Positions 50,490 to 60,204 of a DNA stretch of 64,000 nt are shown piece by piece; the first letter of the stretch is position 1, and the number at the start of each line of letters is the position of its first letter. The stretch is from positions 124,001 to 188,000 of the forward strand of contig NZ_BDCI01000007.1 in assembly GCF_001613425.1 (NCBI RefSeq). Reading direction: 5' to 3'. The position numbers and the translations under genes are program-made. This stretch comes from Nocardia vulneris. GTDB lineage: Bacteria > Actinomycetota > Actinomycetes > Mycobacteriales > Mycobacteriaceae. The notes below the pieces were generated by a model that was not told where the DNA came from, made no database searches, and saw only the letters and a program-made list of their open reading frames with translations.

Positions 50490-51284
50490 TCAGGCGAGCC
50501 CGCTGACCTGCTCCGGGTTCACCTCGTCGCGCCAGCGGACCGCGCGTTCGGCTTCGCTCAGGTCGTAGTCGGGTCCGTCGACGCCGATCGTGAAGGTGGA
50601 CACACCTGCCGCGACGAATGCGGGCGCCTGTGCGAGCCCCGGCCACTGCACGGAACGCTCGATCCGCGCGTCGTCGGTGCCGACGGCGTCGCAATGCTCG
50701 GCGAGCACCTTGTTCTTGTGCGCGAGTTCGTCCAGACCGGAGAAGCTGTGCCACATGTGCGCGTACTCGGCGACCAGGCGCAGCGTCTTACGTTCACCAC
50801 CGCCGCCGATGAGGATCGGGATCTCCCGGGTCGGCGCCGGGTTCAGCGCACGCAGCCGGGCGGTGAGCCGCGCCATGTTCTCCTTCAGCAGCGCGAGCCT
50901 GCTGCCCGGCGTGCCGAAGTCGTAGCCGTACTGGTCGTAGTCCTTCTGGAACCAGCCCGCGCCGATGCCGAGGATGAGCCGGCCGTCGCTGATGTGGTCG
51001 ACCGTGCGCGCCATATCGGCGAGCAGATCCGGGTTGCGGTAGCCGCCGCCGGTGACCAGCGCGCCGAGCTCCACCCGTGCGGTCTGCTCGGCGATCGCGC
51101 CGAGCATGGTCCAGCACTCGAAGTGCGCGCCCGCGGGATCGCCGGTGAGCGGATAGAAGTGGTCCCAGTTGAAGACGATGTCGACGCCCGCGTCCTCGGC
51201 CCGGCGCACGGCGTCGCGGATGAGTCCGTACTTCGGGGCGTGCTGCGGCTTCAGTTGGACTGCGATCCGAACCGGGCGGTTCAT
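50490..51284 (-). CDS. F420-dependent LLM-class oxidoreductase
   Basis: A 264-residue luciferase-like monooxygenase-fold enzyme. Features: VFNWDHFYPLTGDPAGAHFE, ELGALVTGGGYRNPDLLADM, the RLILGIGAGWFQKDYDQYGY block and IPILIGGGGERKTLRLVAEY. These match the F420-dependent group of mycobacteria and Nocardia. In M. tuberculosis (from memory) Rv0044c, near leuS, is of this class. Substrate unknown. Confidence 0.9.
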   Translation of the reverse strand: MNRPVRIAVQLKPQHAPKYGLIRDAVRRAEDAGVDIVFNWDHFYPLTGDPAGAHFECWTMLGAIAEQTARVELGALVTGGGYRNPDLLADMARTVDHISDGRLILGIGAGWFQKDYDQYGYDFGTPGSRLALLKENMARLTARLRALNPAPTREIPILIGGGGERKTLRLVAEYAHMWHSFSGLDELAHKNKVLAEHCDAVGTDDARIERSVQWPGLAQAPAFVAAGVSTFTIGVDGPDYDLSEAERAVRWRDEVNPEQVSGLA

Positions 51285-51388
51285 GCTCGCACCTTGATGA
51301 TTCGCTCACTCATGGCAACGCTCCTCCTCGACGTCGGCGGCACTTCCCCCGATCGAGGCTACCCGCGGCCGGCGGACCGGCGCAGCGT

Positions 51389-52327
51389 TCAAGCGCGATG
51401 CGGCTGGAAGGTGCTGCGGTCGGTGAGCAGGACCGCGAAGGTCAGCACCCAGGCGCCCACCGCCACGACCAGCAGGAGTTCCCCCAGGAGATGCAGCGCG
51501 GGCACACCGACTGCGGCGCCGGTGGACAGGGTCGCGACGGCGGTCATGCCCAGCGGGAAGACGGTGGCCCAGCGCCGGATGTCGTAACCGGGTCGCGGAC
51601 GCACGATCTCGGCGATCATCAGCACGGCGTAACCGCTCAGGTTGAGGCCCAGCACGAGCAGCGCGACGACGCGCAGCAGCCCGTGCATGCCGCCGGTCAG
51701 CTGGTGGGCCGCAACGAGTTTCGACGCGGCCAGGGCCGAGATGGCCAGCGCTCCGGTGGCGATCCATTGATCGCCCGCCCCGGTCCACACCTGTTCGACA
51801 TCGAAATGCACCAGGGCCCCGATATAGAGCAACAGACCGAGCGAGAAGAACACCGACGCGGCGAGGATCAGCCAATCGCCGGCCCCGGCGAGCGCCAAGG
51901 TACTCGCCAAGACAGCCAGCCCCTGCGTCGAGACGCACACCAGGAAGACGACGCCCGGCATGCGCCGCCGGGTATGCCGCAGCACACCGTGTAACAGCAA
52001 CGGCCACAACACCATCGCCGCGACAAGCAGAACCACGGACACATCGGGCAGACCCAGTTGCGCGATCCGGCTGCCGAGCACCGTGGTCGCCGCGACACCG
52101 GTCAGCGCGGGCGGTGTATCGGCCTCCGCTATCCAGCGAGAGCGGTTGCGCAGCAACCGCTCTGCGAAATCGAAGACCAGCAGCAGCCAGACGAGCACGG
52201 CCAGCGCCAGCAGGACCCAGGACACGACCTCGAATCCGATCAGGTGCAGTCCGATCGACACGATGCCCGTGGCCATCACGAACGAGCCCGCCGCAGGCGG
52301 TAGTTCACGCCACCATCGCTGTGCCAC
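51389..52327 (-). CDS. TehA/Mae1-family (SLAC1-like) membrane transporter
   Basis: A 312-residue protein with about ten hydrophobic segments of the voltage-dependent anion channel/C4-dicarboxylate (TDT) family: [20 protein letters not shown] near the N-terminus, [20 protein letters not shown], and [20 protein letters not shown]. Substrates in the family include malate, nitrate, chloride, sulfite and tellurite. It begins with GTG 52327. It stands alone. Confidence 0.85.
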   Translation of the reverse strand: MAQRWWRELPPAAGSFVMATGIVSIGLHLIGFEVVSWVLLALAVLVWLLLVFDFAERLLRNRSRWIAEADTPPALTGVAATTVLGSRIAQLGLPDVSVVLLVAAMVLWPLLLHGVLRHTRRRMPGVVFLVCVSTQGLAVLASTLALAGAGDWLILAASVFFSLGLLLYIGALVHFDVEQVWTGAGDQWIATGALAISALAASKLVAAHQLTGGMHGLLRVVALLVLGLNLSGYAVLMIAEIVRPRPGYDIRRWATVFPLGMTAVATLSTGAAVGVPALHLLGELLLVVAVGAWVLTFAVLLTDRSTFQPHRA

Positions 52328-52566
52328 GCAAGTATCACAACTCGAGCGCTCGCCCCTGGTCAAACAACTGGAGAGCGATCGATGCCGAGGGTTGGGACCG
52401 CATCGACAGGCAGCGCCCAACGCTCGATGCAACCAGCGCGCAGCGATCGGTTCCGCGCGAACTCGAGCATTTCGAGCAGGAATCGCGCAGAACCAGTAAT
52501 ATCGCGGGTCAACCCTTACTCGGATCGTCCGGCACGTTCCTGCCGGTGATGGGAAGTGATTTTCGC

Positions 52567-53649
<1,083 letters not shown>

Positions 53650-53681
53650 GTCCGTAGGTCCCCGCGCGCGCAGGTCGATCG

Positions 53682-53759
53682 TTCCCGCACCCCTTCTACG
53701 TTCCCGCACCCGCTGTGGCGTGGCGCAGCGAGTGCGGGAAGACGGAAAGGGTGCGGGAA
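53682..53759. terminator. Long imperfect inverted repeat between convergent genes
   Basis: Arms at 53682-53709 and 53732-53759, each containing two copies of a TTCCCGCAC word (or its complement). Outer 11 bp and inner 9 bp pair perfectly, with mismatches between. It fills the gap between the sugar ATPase gene and the HxlR gene and probably ends both transcripts. Confidence 0.65.
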
Positions 53760-53760
53760 T

Positions 53761-54267
53761 TCAAGAGCGGCGCGGGGACCGCTTCGCGGCGAGGTAGTCG
53801 TCGTTGACGCGGACGCCGAGTTGTTCGAGCGCGATCTCGTGGCCGGATTCGCTGCGGACCTGGACGCGCACGGGAGCGCCCGTGGCTTCCTCGACCAGTA
53901 GCAGCGGGGCCGGGCCCGGCTGCAGGTAGGCGTCGCCCCACTGCATCAGCGCGAGGACGGCCGGGAGCAGGTCGCGGCCCATCTCGGTCAGCACGTACTC
54001 GTGCCGGGTGCGTTTGCCCTGCTCCTGGTAGGGCTGCTTGGTGAGCAGGCCCGCGGCGGTGAGTTTGCGCAGCTGGCTCGCCGCGGCCGCGTCGGTGATG
54101 CCGACGCGCTGCGCGAAGCCGTCGAACCGGGTGGTGCCGTAGTACGCCTCACGCAGAATCAGGACGGCCGAGCGGGTGCCGACCAGATCCATCGCCTTGG
54201 CGATCGAGCAGTCGGTCGTCTGCCACGCGCTCAGATCGGCCAACCGACCTTCCATCACTGCTGCCAT
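53761..54267 (-). CDS. HxlR-family transcriptional regulator
   Basis: A 168-residue HxlR protein with the Cys at the N-terminus (TTDCSIAKAMDLVGTRSAVL), HTH region (TRFDGFAQRVGITDAAAASQ, LRKLTAAGLLTKQPYQEQGK) and wing (RTRHEYVLTEMGRDLLPA). It carries an extra C-terminal strand region of about 45 residues. It is divergent from a thiolase gene. A TATGAT -10 (54275-54280) and TAGTTG -35 (54298-54303, minus strand) imply a start point near the ATG at 54267. Other in-frame ATGs (54255, 54276, 54279) are possible. Confidence 0.88.
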   Translation of the reverse strand: MAAVMEGRLADLSAWQTTDCSIAKAMDLVGTRSAVLILREAYYGTTRFDGFAQRVGITDAAAASQLRKLTAAGLLTKQPYQEQGKRTRHEYVLTEMGRDLLPAVLALMQWGDAYLQPGPAPLLLVEEATGAPVRVQVRSESGHEIALEQLGVRVNDDYLAAKRSPRRS

Positions 54268-54297
54268 GACCGACATCATAGCCGAGCTGACTTGCCT

Positions 54298-54309
54298 CAA
54301 CTATTGCCA
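54298..54309. promoter_or_regulatory. Overlapping divergent -35 elements of the HxlR and thiolase genes
   Basis: TAGTTG on the minus strand (54298-54303) belongs to the HxlR promoter. TTGCCA on the plus strand (54304-54309) is a possible -35 for the thiolase gene at 54379, with ACTGAT about 18 bases downstream. Shared DNA between the two suggests one HxlR operator could control both directions. Confidence 0.4.
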
Positions 54310-54378
54310 GGTGTAGGCTGACTATGTACTGATAGAGCCAGGCAGGGCCGCCGGCTCTCGGTCCGGAAAGGTTGCACC

Positions 54379-55548
54379 ATGAGAGACGCGGTGATCGTCG
54401 AAGCGGTACGCACCCCGATCGGCAAGGGCAAGCCGAACGGCGCGTTGCACGAGGTCAATGCGGTGGACCTGCTCGCGCACAGCCTGCGCGAGGTGGTCAG
54501 CCGCAGCGGTGTCGACTCGGTACTCATCGATGACGTCATCGGCGGCATCGTCACCCAGGTCGGCGAGCAGGGCATGAACATGACCCGGCGGGCCGCACTC
54601 GCGGCCGGCTACCCCGAATCCGTCGCCGCCACCACGGTGGACCGGCAGTGCGGCAGCAGCCAGCAGGCGATCCACTTCGCCGCGCAGGGCGTGCTCGCCG
54701 GCGCGTACGACATCGTCGTCGCCGCCGGTGTCGAATCGATGGGCCGAGTTCCCATGGGCGCCAACCTCGTCGGCTCCGACGATGTCTCGGGCGTCGGCTT
54801 CGCCGAGCGCTACCCGGAAGGGCTGGTACCGCAAGGGATCAGCGCCGAGCTGATCGCCGCCGAATGGGGGCTGAACCGCACGCAGCTCGACGAATTCGCC
54901 ATCGGCAGTCACGAAAAGGCCGCCCTGGCAACGAAGAACGGCCTGTTCACGCGCGAACTCGCGCCACTCGACGGGCTGTACACCGACGAGGGCATCCGGG
55001 TCGGCAGCACCCTGGACACCCTCGCCAAGCTGCGTCCCGCGTTCTACGACGAGGCGATGTCGGCCCGCTTCCCGCAGATCGGCTGGGCGGTCACCGCGGC
55101 GTCCGCGAGCCAGGTCAGCGACGGCAGCGCCGCGGTGCTCATCATGACCAGCGAGCGTGCGAAGCAGCTGGGTCTGCGTCCACTGGCGCGGCTGCACAGC
55201 TTCGCGGTGGCCGGCGACGATCCGCTGCTGATGCTCACCGCCGTCATCCCGTCGACCCGAAAGGTGTTGCAGCGGGCCGGACTCCAGCTCTCCGATATCG
55301 ATCTGTTCGAGGTCAACGAGGCCTTCTCGCCCGTCGTGCTGGCCTGGGCGCAGGAGACCGGCGCCGACCTCGCGAAGGTCAACGTGCACGGCGGCGCGAT
55401 CGCCATCGGCCACCCGCTCGGCGCCTCCGGCACCCGCCTGGCCACCACCCTGGTCCACGCGATGCAGGAACGCGGCGCCCGCTACGGCCTGCAAACCATG
55501 TGCGAGGCAGGCGGTTTGTCCAACGCGATGATCCTCGAACGCCTCTGA
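54379..55548 (+). CDS. Acetyl-CoA acyltransferase (thiolase, FadA type)
   Basis: A 389-residue thiolase with the full catalytic set: Cys91 in VDRQCGSSQQA, His in NVHGGAIAIGHPLGASG, and the second Cys in TMCEAGGLSN. Length and motifs fit a degradative or steroid/lipid-linked 3-ketoacyl-CoA thiolase. No other beta-oxidation gene is adjacent. The divergent HxlR regulator is the likely controller. Confidence 0.94.
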   Translation: MRDAVIVEAVRTPIGKGKPNGALHEVNAVDLLAHSLREVVSRSGVDSVLIDDVIGGIVTQVGEQGMNMTRRAALAAGYPESVAATTVDRQCGSSQQAIHFAAQGVLAGAYDIVVAAGVESMGRVPMGANLVGSDDVSGVGFAERYPEGLVPQGISAELIAAEWGLNRTQLDEFAIGSHEKAALATKNGLFTRELAPLDGLYTDEGIRVGSTLDTLAKLRPAFYDEAMSARFPQIGWAVTAASASQVSDGSAAVLIMTSERAKQLGLRPLARLHSFAVAGDDPLLMLTAVIPSTRKVLQRAGLQLSDIDLFEVNEAFSPVVLAWAQETGADLAKVNVHGGAIAIGHPLGASGTRLATTLVHAMQERGARYGLQTMCEAGGLSNAMILERL

Positions 55549-55555
55549 TCGGATC

Positions 55556-55581
55556 GGTGCCCACCCCGCGGGGTGGGCACC
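55556..55581. terminator. Bidirectional hairpin after the thiolase gene
   Basis: A perfect 12-bp stem (GGTGCCCACCCC at 55556-55567 with GGGGTGGGCACC at 55570-55581) and 2-base loop between convergent genes. Confidence 0.82.
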
Positions 55582-55582
55582 G

Positions 55583-55921
55583 TCATACCGCGACCAGCAC
55601 GATCGCGACCAGCAGTCCGGCCACCCACGCGCCGACGATCACCGGCACCGCCACCACGGGGGTCCAGCCGACAGGCCTGCGGGCCCGGACCTTTCCGACC
55701 ATCAGCAGCACCGCCCAGAGCACCGCGCCGGCGATCCCCGCGAACGCGACGAACTGCGCGACCGCCAGATAGCGCCGCGCCCCGCCGTCGGCGTCCTCCC
55801 AGGCGACCACGTCGTAGACCGACACGAAGGCCGCCACCACCCAGGCAAAACCGATCACGAACACCGACCCGAGCACCGCCCGCGCGATATCCGCTCCCCA
55901 CCCCCGCAATTGCGAACTCAC
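55583..55921 (-). CDS. Small membrane protein of unknown function
   Basis: A 112-residue protein with three hydrophobic segments (AVLGSVFVIGFAWVVAAFV near 15-35, YLAVAQFVAFAGIAGAVLWA near 51-75, VVAVPVIVGAWVAGLLVAIV near 89-112). Cytosolic loops are basic (GKVRARRPVG). Family not recognised. It lies downstream of the HxlR gene at 55966 on the same strand with about 44 bases between them. Confidence 0.7.
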   Translation of the reverse strand: MSSQLRGWGADIARAVLGSVFVIGFAWVVAAFVSVYDVVAWEDADGGARRYLAVAQFVAFAGIAGAVLWAVLLMVGKVRARRPVGWTPVVAVPVIVGAWVAGLLVAIVLVAV

Positions 55922-55965
55922 CCCTCATTCCTGCCCGCAACGTCGCTGTACCAAACGCGCGACGC

Positions 55966-56418
55966 TCAGGTTGCCGCGCCGGGCCCGGGCAGCAGGTCGA
56001 TGTCGGTGGCGCGCATGGGTTCGCCGCAGTGGTCGCAGCGCAGCTGCACATCGCTGATCTCGCCGCAGGCGTGGTGGCGGTACAGAACCGGCGGCCCGGC
56101 CGCCCCCGCGCGCCATTTGTCGCCCCAGCCCTTCATCACCATGAGCACCTCGAACAGTTCGATGCCCTGCTGAGTCAGCACGTATTCGTAGCGCGGGCGC
56201 TGGTCGTAGGGCTTGCGCTCGAGAACGCCGTGCTCGACCAGGTGGTTCAGCCGCTCGGTGAGCACCTTGCGGGAGACACCGAGATCGGCCTGGAGCTGAT
56301 CGAAGCGCGTCATGCCGACGAACACGTCGCGCAGGATCAGCGGTGACCATGCCTCGCCGATGACATCGAGGGTGCGCGCGATGGAGCAGGCCATCTCGCC
56401 GAAGTTCGTCCGCTGCAT
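55966..56418 (-). CDS. HxlR-family regulator with a zinc-ribbon-like tail
   Basis: A 150-residue HxlR protein: CSIARTLDVIGEAWSPLILR, HTH (TRFDQLQADLGVSRKVLTER, LNHLVEHGVLERKPYDQRPR) and wing (YEYVLTQQG). The C-terminus has YRHHACGEISDVQLRCDHCG, with Cys/His spacing that could bind zinc. It is divergent from the RibD-like gene at 56509, with repeated GGAACTC words between them, so it likely regulates that operon. Confidence 0.9.
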   Translation of the reverse strand: MQRTNFGEMACSIARTLDVIGEAWSPLILRDVFVGMTRFDQLQADLGVSRKVLTERLNHLVEHGVLERKPYDQRPRYEYVLTQQGIELFEVLMVMKGWGDKWRAGAAGPPVLYRHHACGEISDVQLRCDHCGEPMRATDIDLLPGPGAAT

Positions 56419-56439
56419 GACATCAGTCTAGCAATTGGG

Positions 56440-56492
56440 GTTCCCTTAAGGAACTCTAACTGCTACGGTTCTGGAGTCTCCTGAAGGAACTC
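56440..56492. promoter_or_regulatory. HxlR operator region with repeated AAGGAACTC
   Basis: GTTCC-N5-GGAAC forms a 15-base dyad at 56440-56454. The word AAGGAACTC occurs at 56448-56456 and 56484-56492, 36 bases apart. The second copy is also close to the ribosome site of the gene at 56509. Likely bound by the divergent HxlR protein. Confidence 0.5.
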
Positions 56493-56508
56493 AGAAAGGA
56501 AAGCGGCG

Positions 56509-57099
56509 ATGAGCAAGGTCATCAGCGCCCATTCGGTATCCGTAGACGGCTATATCACCGGGCGCGACCCGCGAGCCGGGCACGGACTCGGCGACGGCGG
56601 GATGCTGTTCGACTGGTACTTCGACGGCGACACACCCAGCGCGGTGTTCGACGGTTTCCGGCTGAGCGCGCCGAGCGCCCGGGTCTTCGACGCCGCGGGC
56701 GGGCGGGTGGGCGCGATCGTCGCCGGCCGCAATACCTACGAAGACTCGGAACGATTCCACGGTGGCAGTCCGCATCCGAACGCCCGGCTGGTCGTGCTCA
56801 GCCATCGGCCGATGCCGGTCAGCGAGCAGCAGATCCTGGTCACCACCGGGATCGACGACGCGATCGCGGCGGCCCGCGACGCGGCCGGGGGCGGTGATGT
56901 CGGGTTGATGGGCGGTGGTGTGCTCGCCGCGGCGTTGCAGGCCGGGCTCGTCGACGAGGTGCTCCTGCACCAGGTTCCGATCCTGCTCGGCACCGGTCGG
57001 CCGTTCTTCCAGTCGCTCCCGGATCACGTGCGGCTGCGGCTGATCGAAGCCGTCCCCGCCCCCGGCGTCACCCACCTGCACTACGAGGTTCAGCGATGA
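56509..57099 (+). CDS. RibD C-terminal/dihydrofolate-reductase-like protein
   Basis: A 196-residue single-domain protein of the RibD-C/DHFR-like family common in actinobacteria: ISAHSVSVDGYITGRDPRAG, GAIVAGRNTYEDSERFHGGS, VGLMGGGVLAAALQAGLVDE and VPILLGTGRPFFQSL. The fold binds NADPH; reactions are mostly unknown. It is coupled by ATGA overlap to a pyridoxamine-oxidase-like gene. Confidence 0.9.
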   Translation: MSKVISAHSVSVDGYITGRDPRAGHGLGDGGMLFDWYFDGDTPSAVFDGFRLSAPSARVFDAAGGRVGAIVAGRNTYEDSERFHGGSPHPNARLVVLSHRPMPVSEQQILVTTGIDDAIAAARDAAGGGDVGLMGGGVLAAALQAGLVDEVLLHQVPILLGTGRPFFQSLPDHVRLRLIEAVPAPGVTHLHYEVQR

Positions 57100-57473
57100 T
57101 CGACCCCGCCGTCCGCCAAGTTCTCGACAGTGCTCCGCACGCGCACCTGGCCACCCTGCTGCCCGACGGTTCACCCCACGCCGTGCCCGTCTACGTCGGC
57201 ACCGAGGGCGACCACGTCGTCATCCTCACCGACCCGGACTCCCGCAAGGCCCGCAACCTGCGCCGCGACCCGCGCGTCGCATTGTCGATGACCCCCGCCG
57301 ACAACCTCTTTCACCCGGTGATCCTGCGCGGCCGGGTCGTCGAATGGCTCGACGGCGACGCCGCCTGGGCGATCATCGACCGGCTCGCGATCGAATACAC
57401 CGGCCGGCCCTACTCCCGCGAACTCCACCGCGTCGTCGCCCTGATCGAGCCCGACCACCAGCGCGCCGGGTGA
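57096..57473 (+). CDS. PPOX-class F420-dependent oxidoreductase-like protein
   Basis: A 125-residue split-barrel protein of the F420-dependent PPOX group: AHLATLLPDGSPHAVPVYVG, VILTDPDSRKARNLRRDPRV, and ILRGRVVEWL. It is small and lacks FMN-specific C-terminal residues. It is coupled to the RibD-like gene, so the pair may act on the same substrate or redox stress. Confidence 0.88.
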   Translation: MIDPAVRQVLDSAPHAHLATLLPDGSPHAVPVYVGTEGDHVVILTDPDSRKARNLRRDPRVALSMTPADNLFHPVILRGRVVEWLDGDAAWAIIDRLAIEYTGRPYSRELHRVVALIEPDHQRAG

Positions 57474-57523
57474 GAGCGGTTGGCCGCGTTGAGGGTTCGG
57501 TCGTGGTGCAGCAGGATGGGGTG

Positions 57524-57829
57524 ATGACTGTCGCACCCGATGGGGAAGACCTCGCCACCGCGCCGGGTGGTGCGGTGCTGGCGGGAACTGTTCTCGGCGT
57601 GGCGATTCTGCTGTGTGTTCGGCTCGAGCGAGTTCCGTTCGGGGGTGCGCTGACCGGTCCTGATCAGCTGGTGGGGATCGTGCTCGGCGGGGGGCTGCTG
57701 GGCGTCTGCCTGCTGGTCTGGGCGATCAAGACGCTATACGTGGTGGGCAGGCAGCGGCAGTGGTCGTGGCGGATCATCGCGGTACCGGTGGTGGTATTCG
57801 CCGGGCTGGCAGCCGGATTGGTGGCGTAA
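57524..57829 (+). CDS. Small membrane protein of unknown function
   Basis: A 101-residue protein with three hydrophobic segments (GGAVLAGTVLGVAILLCVRL, VGIVLGGGLLGVCLLVWAIK, IAVPVVVFAGLAAGLVA) and a basic loop (VVGRQRQWSWR). The ATG at 57524 has a purine-rich AGGATGGGG upstream. Similar in length and style to the protein at 55583, but not clearly the same family. Confidence 0.6.
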   Translation: MTVAPDGEDLATAPGGAVLAGTVLGVAILLCVRLERVPFGGALTGPDQLVGIVLGGGLLGVCLLVWAIKTLYVVGRQRQWSWRIIAVPVVVFAGLAAGLVA

Positions 57830-57836
57830 GGGTGCG

Positions 57837-58208
57837 TCACGGAGTGTCGTAGACCTCGTTCGCCAGGGCCACACCGCTGAGGAACGAGGCCACGATCAGG
57901 GCCATGGCGACGACCGGCCAGTACCACATCAGCCAGCGCTTCACGGCGGCGATGATGATCATGACGAAGGAGCCGGCCAGGGCGAGGGCGGTGCCACCCC
58001 AGGAAACGACGAATGCCGCACTCAGATATTCGTCGCGGCAATTGCGTCCGGGTCCGCACGCGTCGGCGGCGAAGGCGAAGAAGACGGTGCAGTAGGCGGC
58101 AAGCAGGCCGAGCACCGCGGCGGCGCAATAGAGGACGACGGTGAGGATCACGTCCCAGGTCCGCTGCTGCGGCTGGGCCGACTGATAAGCGGCCGGGTAG
58201 TAGGTCAT
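57837..58208 (-). CDS. Membrane protein of unknown function
   Basis: A 123-residue protein with four hydrophobic segments and a Tyr/Gln-rich N-terminus (MTYYPAAYQSAQPQQRTWDV). An extracytoplasmic loop has two Cys (ADACGPGRNCRDE), likely a disulfide. ATG 58208. Convergent with the gene at 57524. No family recognised. Confidence 0.7.
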   Translation of the reverse strand: MTYYPAAYQSAQPQQRTWDVILTVVLYCAAAVLGLLAAYCTVFFAFAADACGPGRNCRDEYLSAAFVVSWGGTALALAGSFVMIIIAAVKRWLMWYWPVVAMALIVASFLSGVALANEVYDTP

Positions 58209-58298
58209 GCCTTCAGCATCCTGGGCGCGGCCGAGGGCGAGTACCGCAAAACTACTCAGGCCGGATGGGGGGATTCCGTGCCGGTTACGCTGGCGGCG

Positions 58299-59276
58299 AT
58301 GAGCGATCAAGTGCTGGAGAGCTTCGTCTACGCCATACCGATGCGCACCCGATTCCGCGGTATCACGGTGCGCGAAGGGATGCTGATCCGCGGACCACTC
58401 GGCTGGGGCGAGTTCTGTCCGTTCGTCGAATACGACGACCGGGAAGCGGCCGGGTGGCTGGCGACAGCGCTCGAGCAGATCAGCGCCGGATGGCCGGCAC
58501 CGGTCCGGGACCGGATCCCGATCAACTGCACGGTGCCCGCGGTGGACGCGGAGCGCGCACACGCGATCGTCGCGGGATCGGGCTGCGGCACGGCGAAGGT
58601 GAAGATCGCGGACCACCCCGATTCGCTGAGCGAAGATCTCGCACGGGTCGAGGCGGTGCGGGACGCTCTGGGTCCGGCCGGGGCGATCCGGGTCGATGCC
58701 AACGCGGTGTGGGAGGTCGAGACCGCGGTCGCGCACATCACCCGAATCGACCGTGCCGCAGGCGGTTTGGAGTACGTCGAGCAGCCGTGCCGGACGATCG
58801 AGGAGTTGGCGGCGGTGCGCGCACGCGTCGACGTCAGGATCGCCGCGGACGAATCGATCCGGCGCGCGGAAGACCCGCTGCGCGTCGCGGTCGCCGGAGC
58901 CGCCGATATCGCGGTGCTCAAATGCACCCCCCTGGGCGGGGTCCGGCGCGCACTGCGGGTAGCCGAGGCCGCCGGATTACCCTGCGTGATCTCCTCGGCA
59001 CTGGAAACCAGCGTCGGCCTGGCCGCCCAACTGGCTCTTGCCGGGGCCCTCCCCGAACTCGACTTCGCCTGCGGACTGGGCACGTTGTCCCTGCTCACCG
59101 GCGACACTGTGCGCGATTCGCTACGCCCGACCGACGGCTACCTCCCCGTCCCCCACACCGCCCCCCAACCCGACCCCGCCCTACTCGAGCAGTACCGCCA
59201 ACGCGACCCCGAACGAGTCACCTGGTGGGAGAACCGCCTCACGCGCACCCTCCGATTGATCCCACCCGCACCCTGA
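58299..59276 (+). CDS. menC: o-Succinylbenzoate synthase
   Basis: A 325-residue enolase-superfamily enzyme of menaquinone synthesis, which dehydrates SHCHC to o-succinylbenzoate. Catalytic set: Lys pair in AKVKIADHP, metal ligands in IRVDANAVWE, VEQPCRT and IAADESIR, and the second-face Lys in AVLKCTPLGG. The ATG at 58299 follows a weak GGCGGC site. No other men gene is in the window. Confidence 0.93.
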   Translation: MSDQVLESFVYAIPMRTRFRGITVREGMLIRGPLGWGEFCPFVEYDDREAAGWLATALEQISAGWPAPVRDRIPINCTVPAVDAERAHAIVAGSGCGTAKVKIADHPDSLSEDLARVEAVRDALGPAGAIRVDANAVWEVETAVAHITRIDRAAGGLEYVEQPCRTIEELAAVRARVDVRIAADESIRRAEDPLRVAVAGAADIAVLKCTPLGGVRRALRVAEAAGLPCVISSALETSVGLAAQLALAGALPELDFACGLGTLSLLTGDTVRDSLRPTDGYLPVPHTAPQPDPALLEQYRQRDPERVTWWENRLTRTLRLIPPAP

Positions 59277-59562
59277 TTCGCCGCCACCTCCGAATGGTCG
59301 CGGCCCGTGCAGCACGCACAGCTCGGCCCGGAATGCGTGACACCGACCCCAGCAGCGCGCAGAACCGACCCGGCGATGCGCGCCGCCGACCGAGGCCAGG
59401 CACAGCGTCGACCTGACTTATCGCCGCCTCCGGCCTGGGCGGTGCACGGAGTCCACCCCGAACAATCACGGCGACCGTCTATGGATCGCAGCCTTGACCC
59501 AGCGGCGTGCGACGCCGGCCGTATTGCGCGAGGGAAGGCGCACCCGCTGGGGCGCAAGGGGG
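59277..59562. other. Intergenic stretch between convergent menC and metallopeptidase genes
   Basis: 286 bases. No open frame with coding character, ribosome site or known motif. I could not draw a strong hairpin. Nothing further seen. Confidence 0.4.
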
Positions 59563-60075
59563 TCACCCCAGGCGTACGCCGCAGCCCAGCATTGTGGCGC
59601 GCAGGATCAGGGCGGCTTCGGGGCCGATGATGCCGTCTACCAATTCCAGGTAGCGGGTGCAGAATTCGGGACCGTGGGGGGCGACCTTCTCGGGCGCCGA
59701 TTCCAGGTGGTGGGTGAGCTCGTGCAGGACGACGAGTTCGCGTAGCGCCCAGGCGGTTCCGCCGGTGTGCAGCGGGACGGCGAGCACGGCCTCGGCGGAC
59801 TCGTAGTGGGCGGCGGTGGCACCCGCCCGGGCGCGCACCCGCACCGGTACGTCGGCGCGATCCCACTGTGCCCGAATCCAATTCAGGGCGAGCACCTTGT
59901 CCGCGTAGCTCTGCACCGAGTCCACCGAGGCGAAGCGCCGTTCGATCGGCAGGGTGATATGCGAGCCGTAGAGTTCGACGGTGCGATTGCCGTGCTCGTC
60001 GGCACGATCGAAGACCCCGCGCACCAACTGCTCCGCGTCGTACACCTTGGCGCGCTGGGTATCTCGCGCACTCAC
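59563..60075 (-). CDS. TIGR04338-type putative zinc metallohydrolase
   Basis: A 170-residue protein with the zinc-peptidase motif HELTHH (in LVVLHELTHHLESAP) and a third ligand in PHGPEF, like SprT-class proteins. The N-terminal part carries RVYDAEQ-like residues (QRAKVYDAEQLVRGVFDRAD). This is a Mycobacteriales family, TIGR04338, with no assigned substrate. It lies 129 bases downstream of a DUF2786 gene on the same strand, a pairing I recall as common. Confidence 0.85.
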   Translation of the reverse strand: MSARDTQRAKVYDAEQLVRGVFDRADEHGNRTVELYGSHITLPIERRFASVDSVQSYADKVLALNWIRAQWDRADVPVRVRARAGATAAHYESAEAVLAVPLHTGGTAWALRELVVLHELTHHLESAPEKVAPHGPEFCTRYLELVDGIIGPEAALILRATMLGCGVRLG

Positions 60076-60204
60076 GACAGGTCTCCTGGCGAGTACGTCC
60101 CCAGCCCGAACCCACTGTGGCTCAGGTCACTCAGCTGACACACGCTCACGAGCATCGTCCTACGTACCCGAATGCGCGACCCGAGCGGGAAATCCGCGAC
60201 GCAC

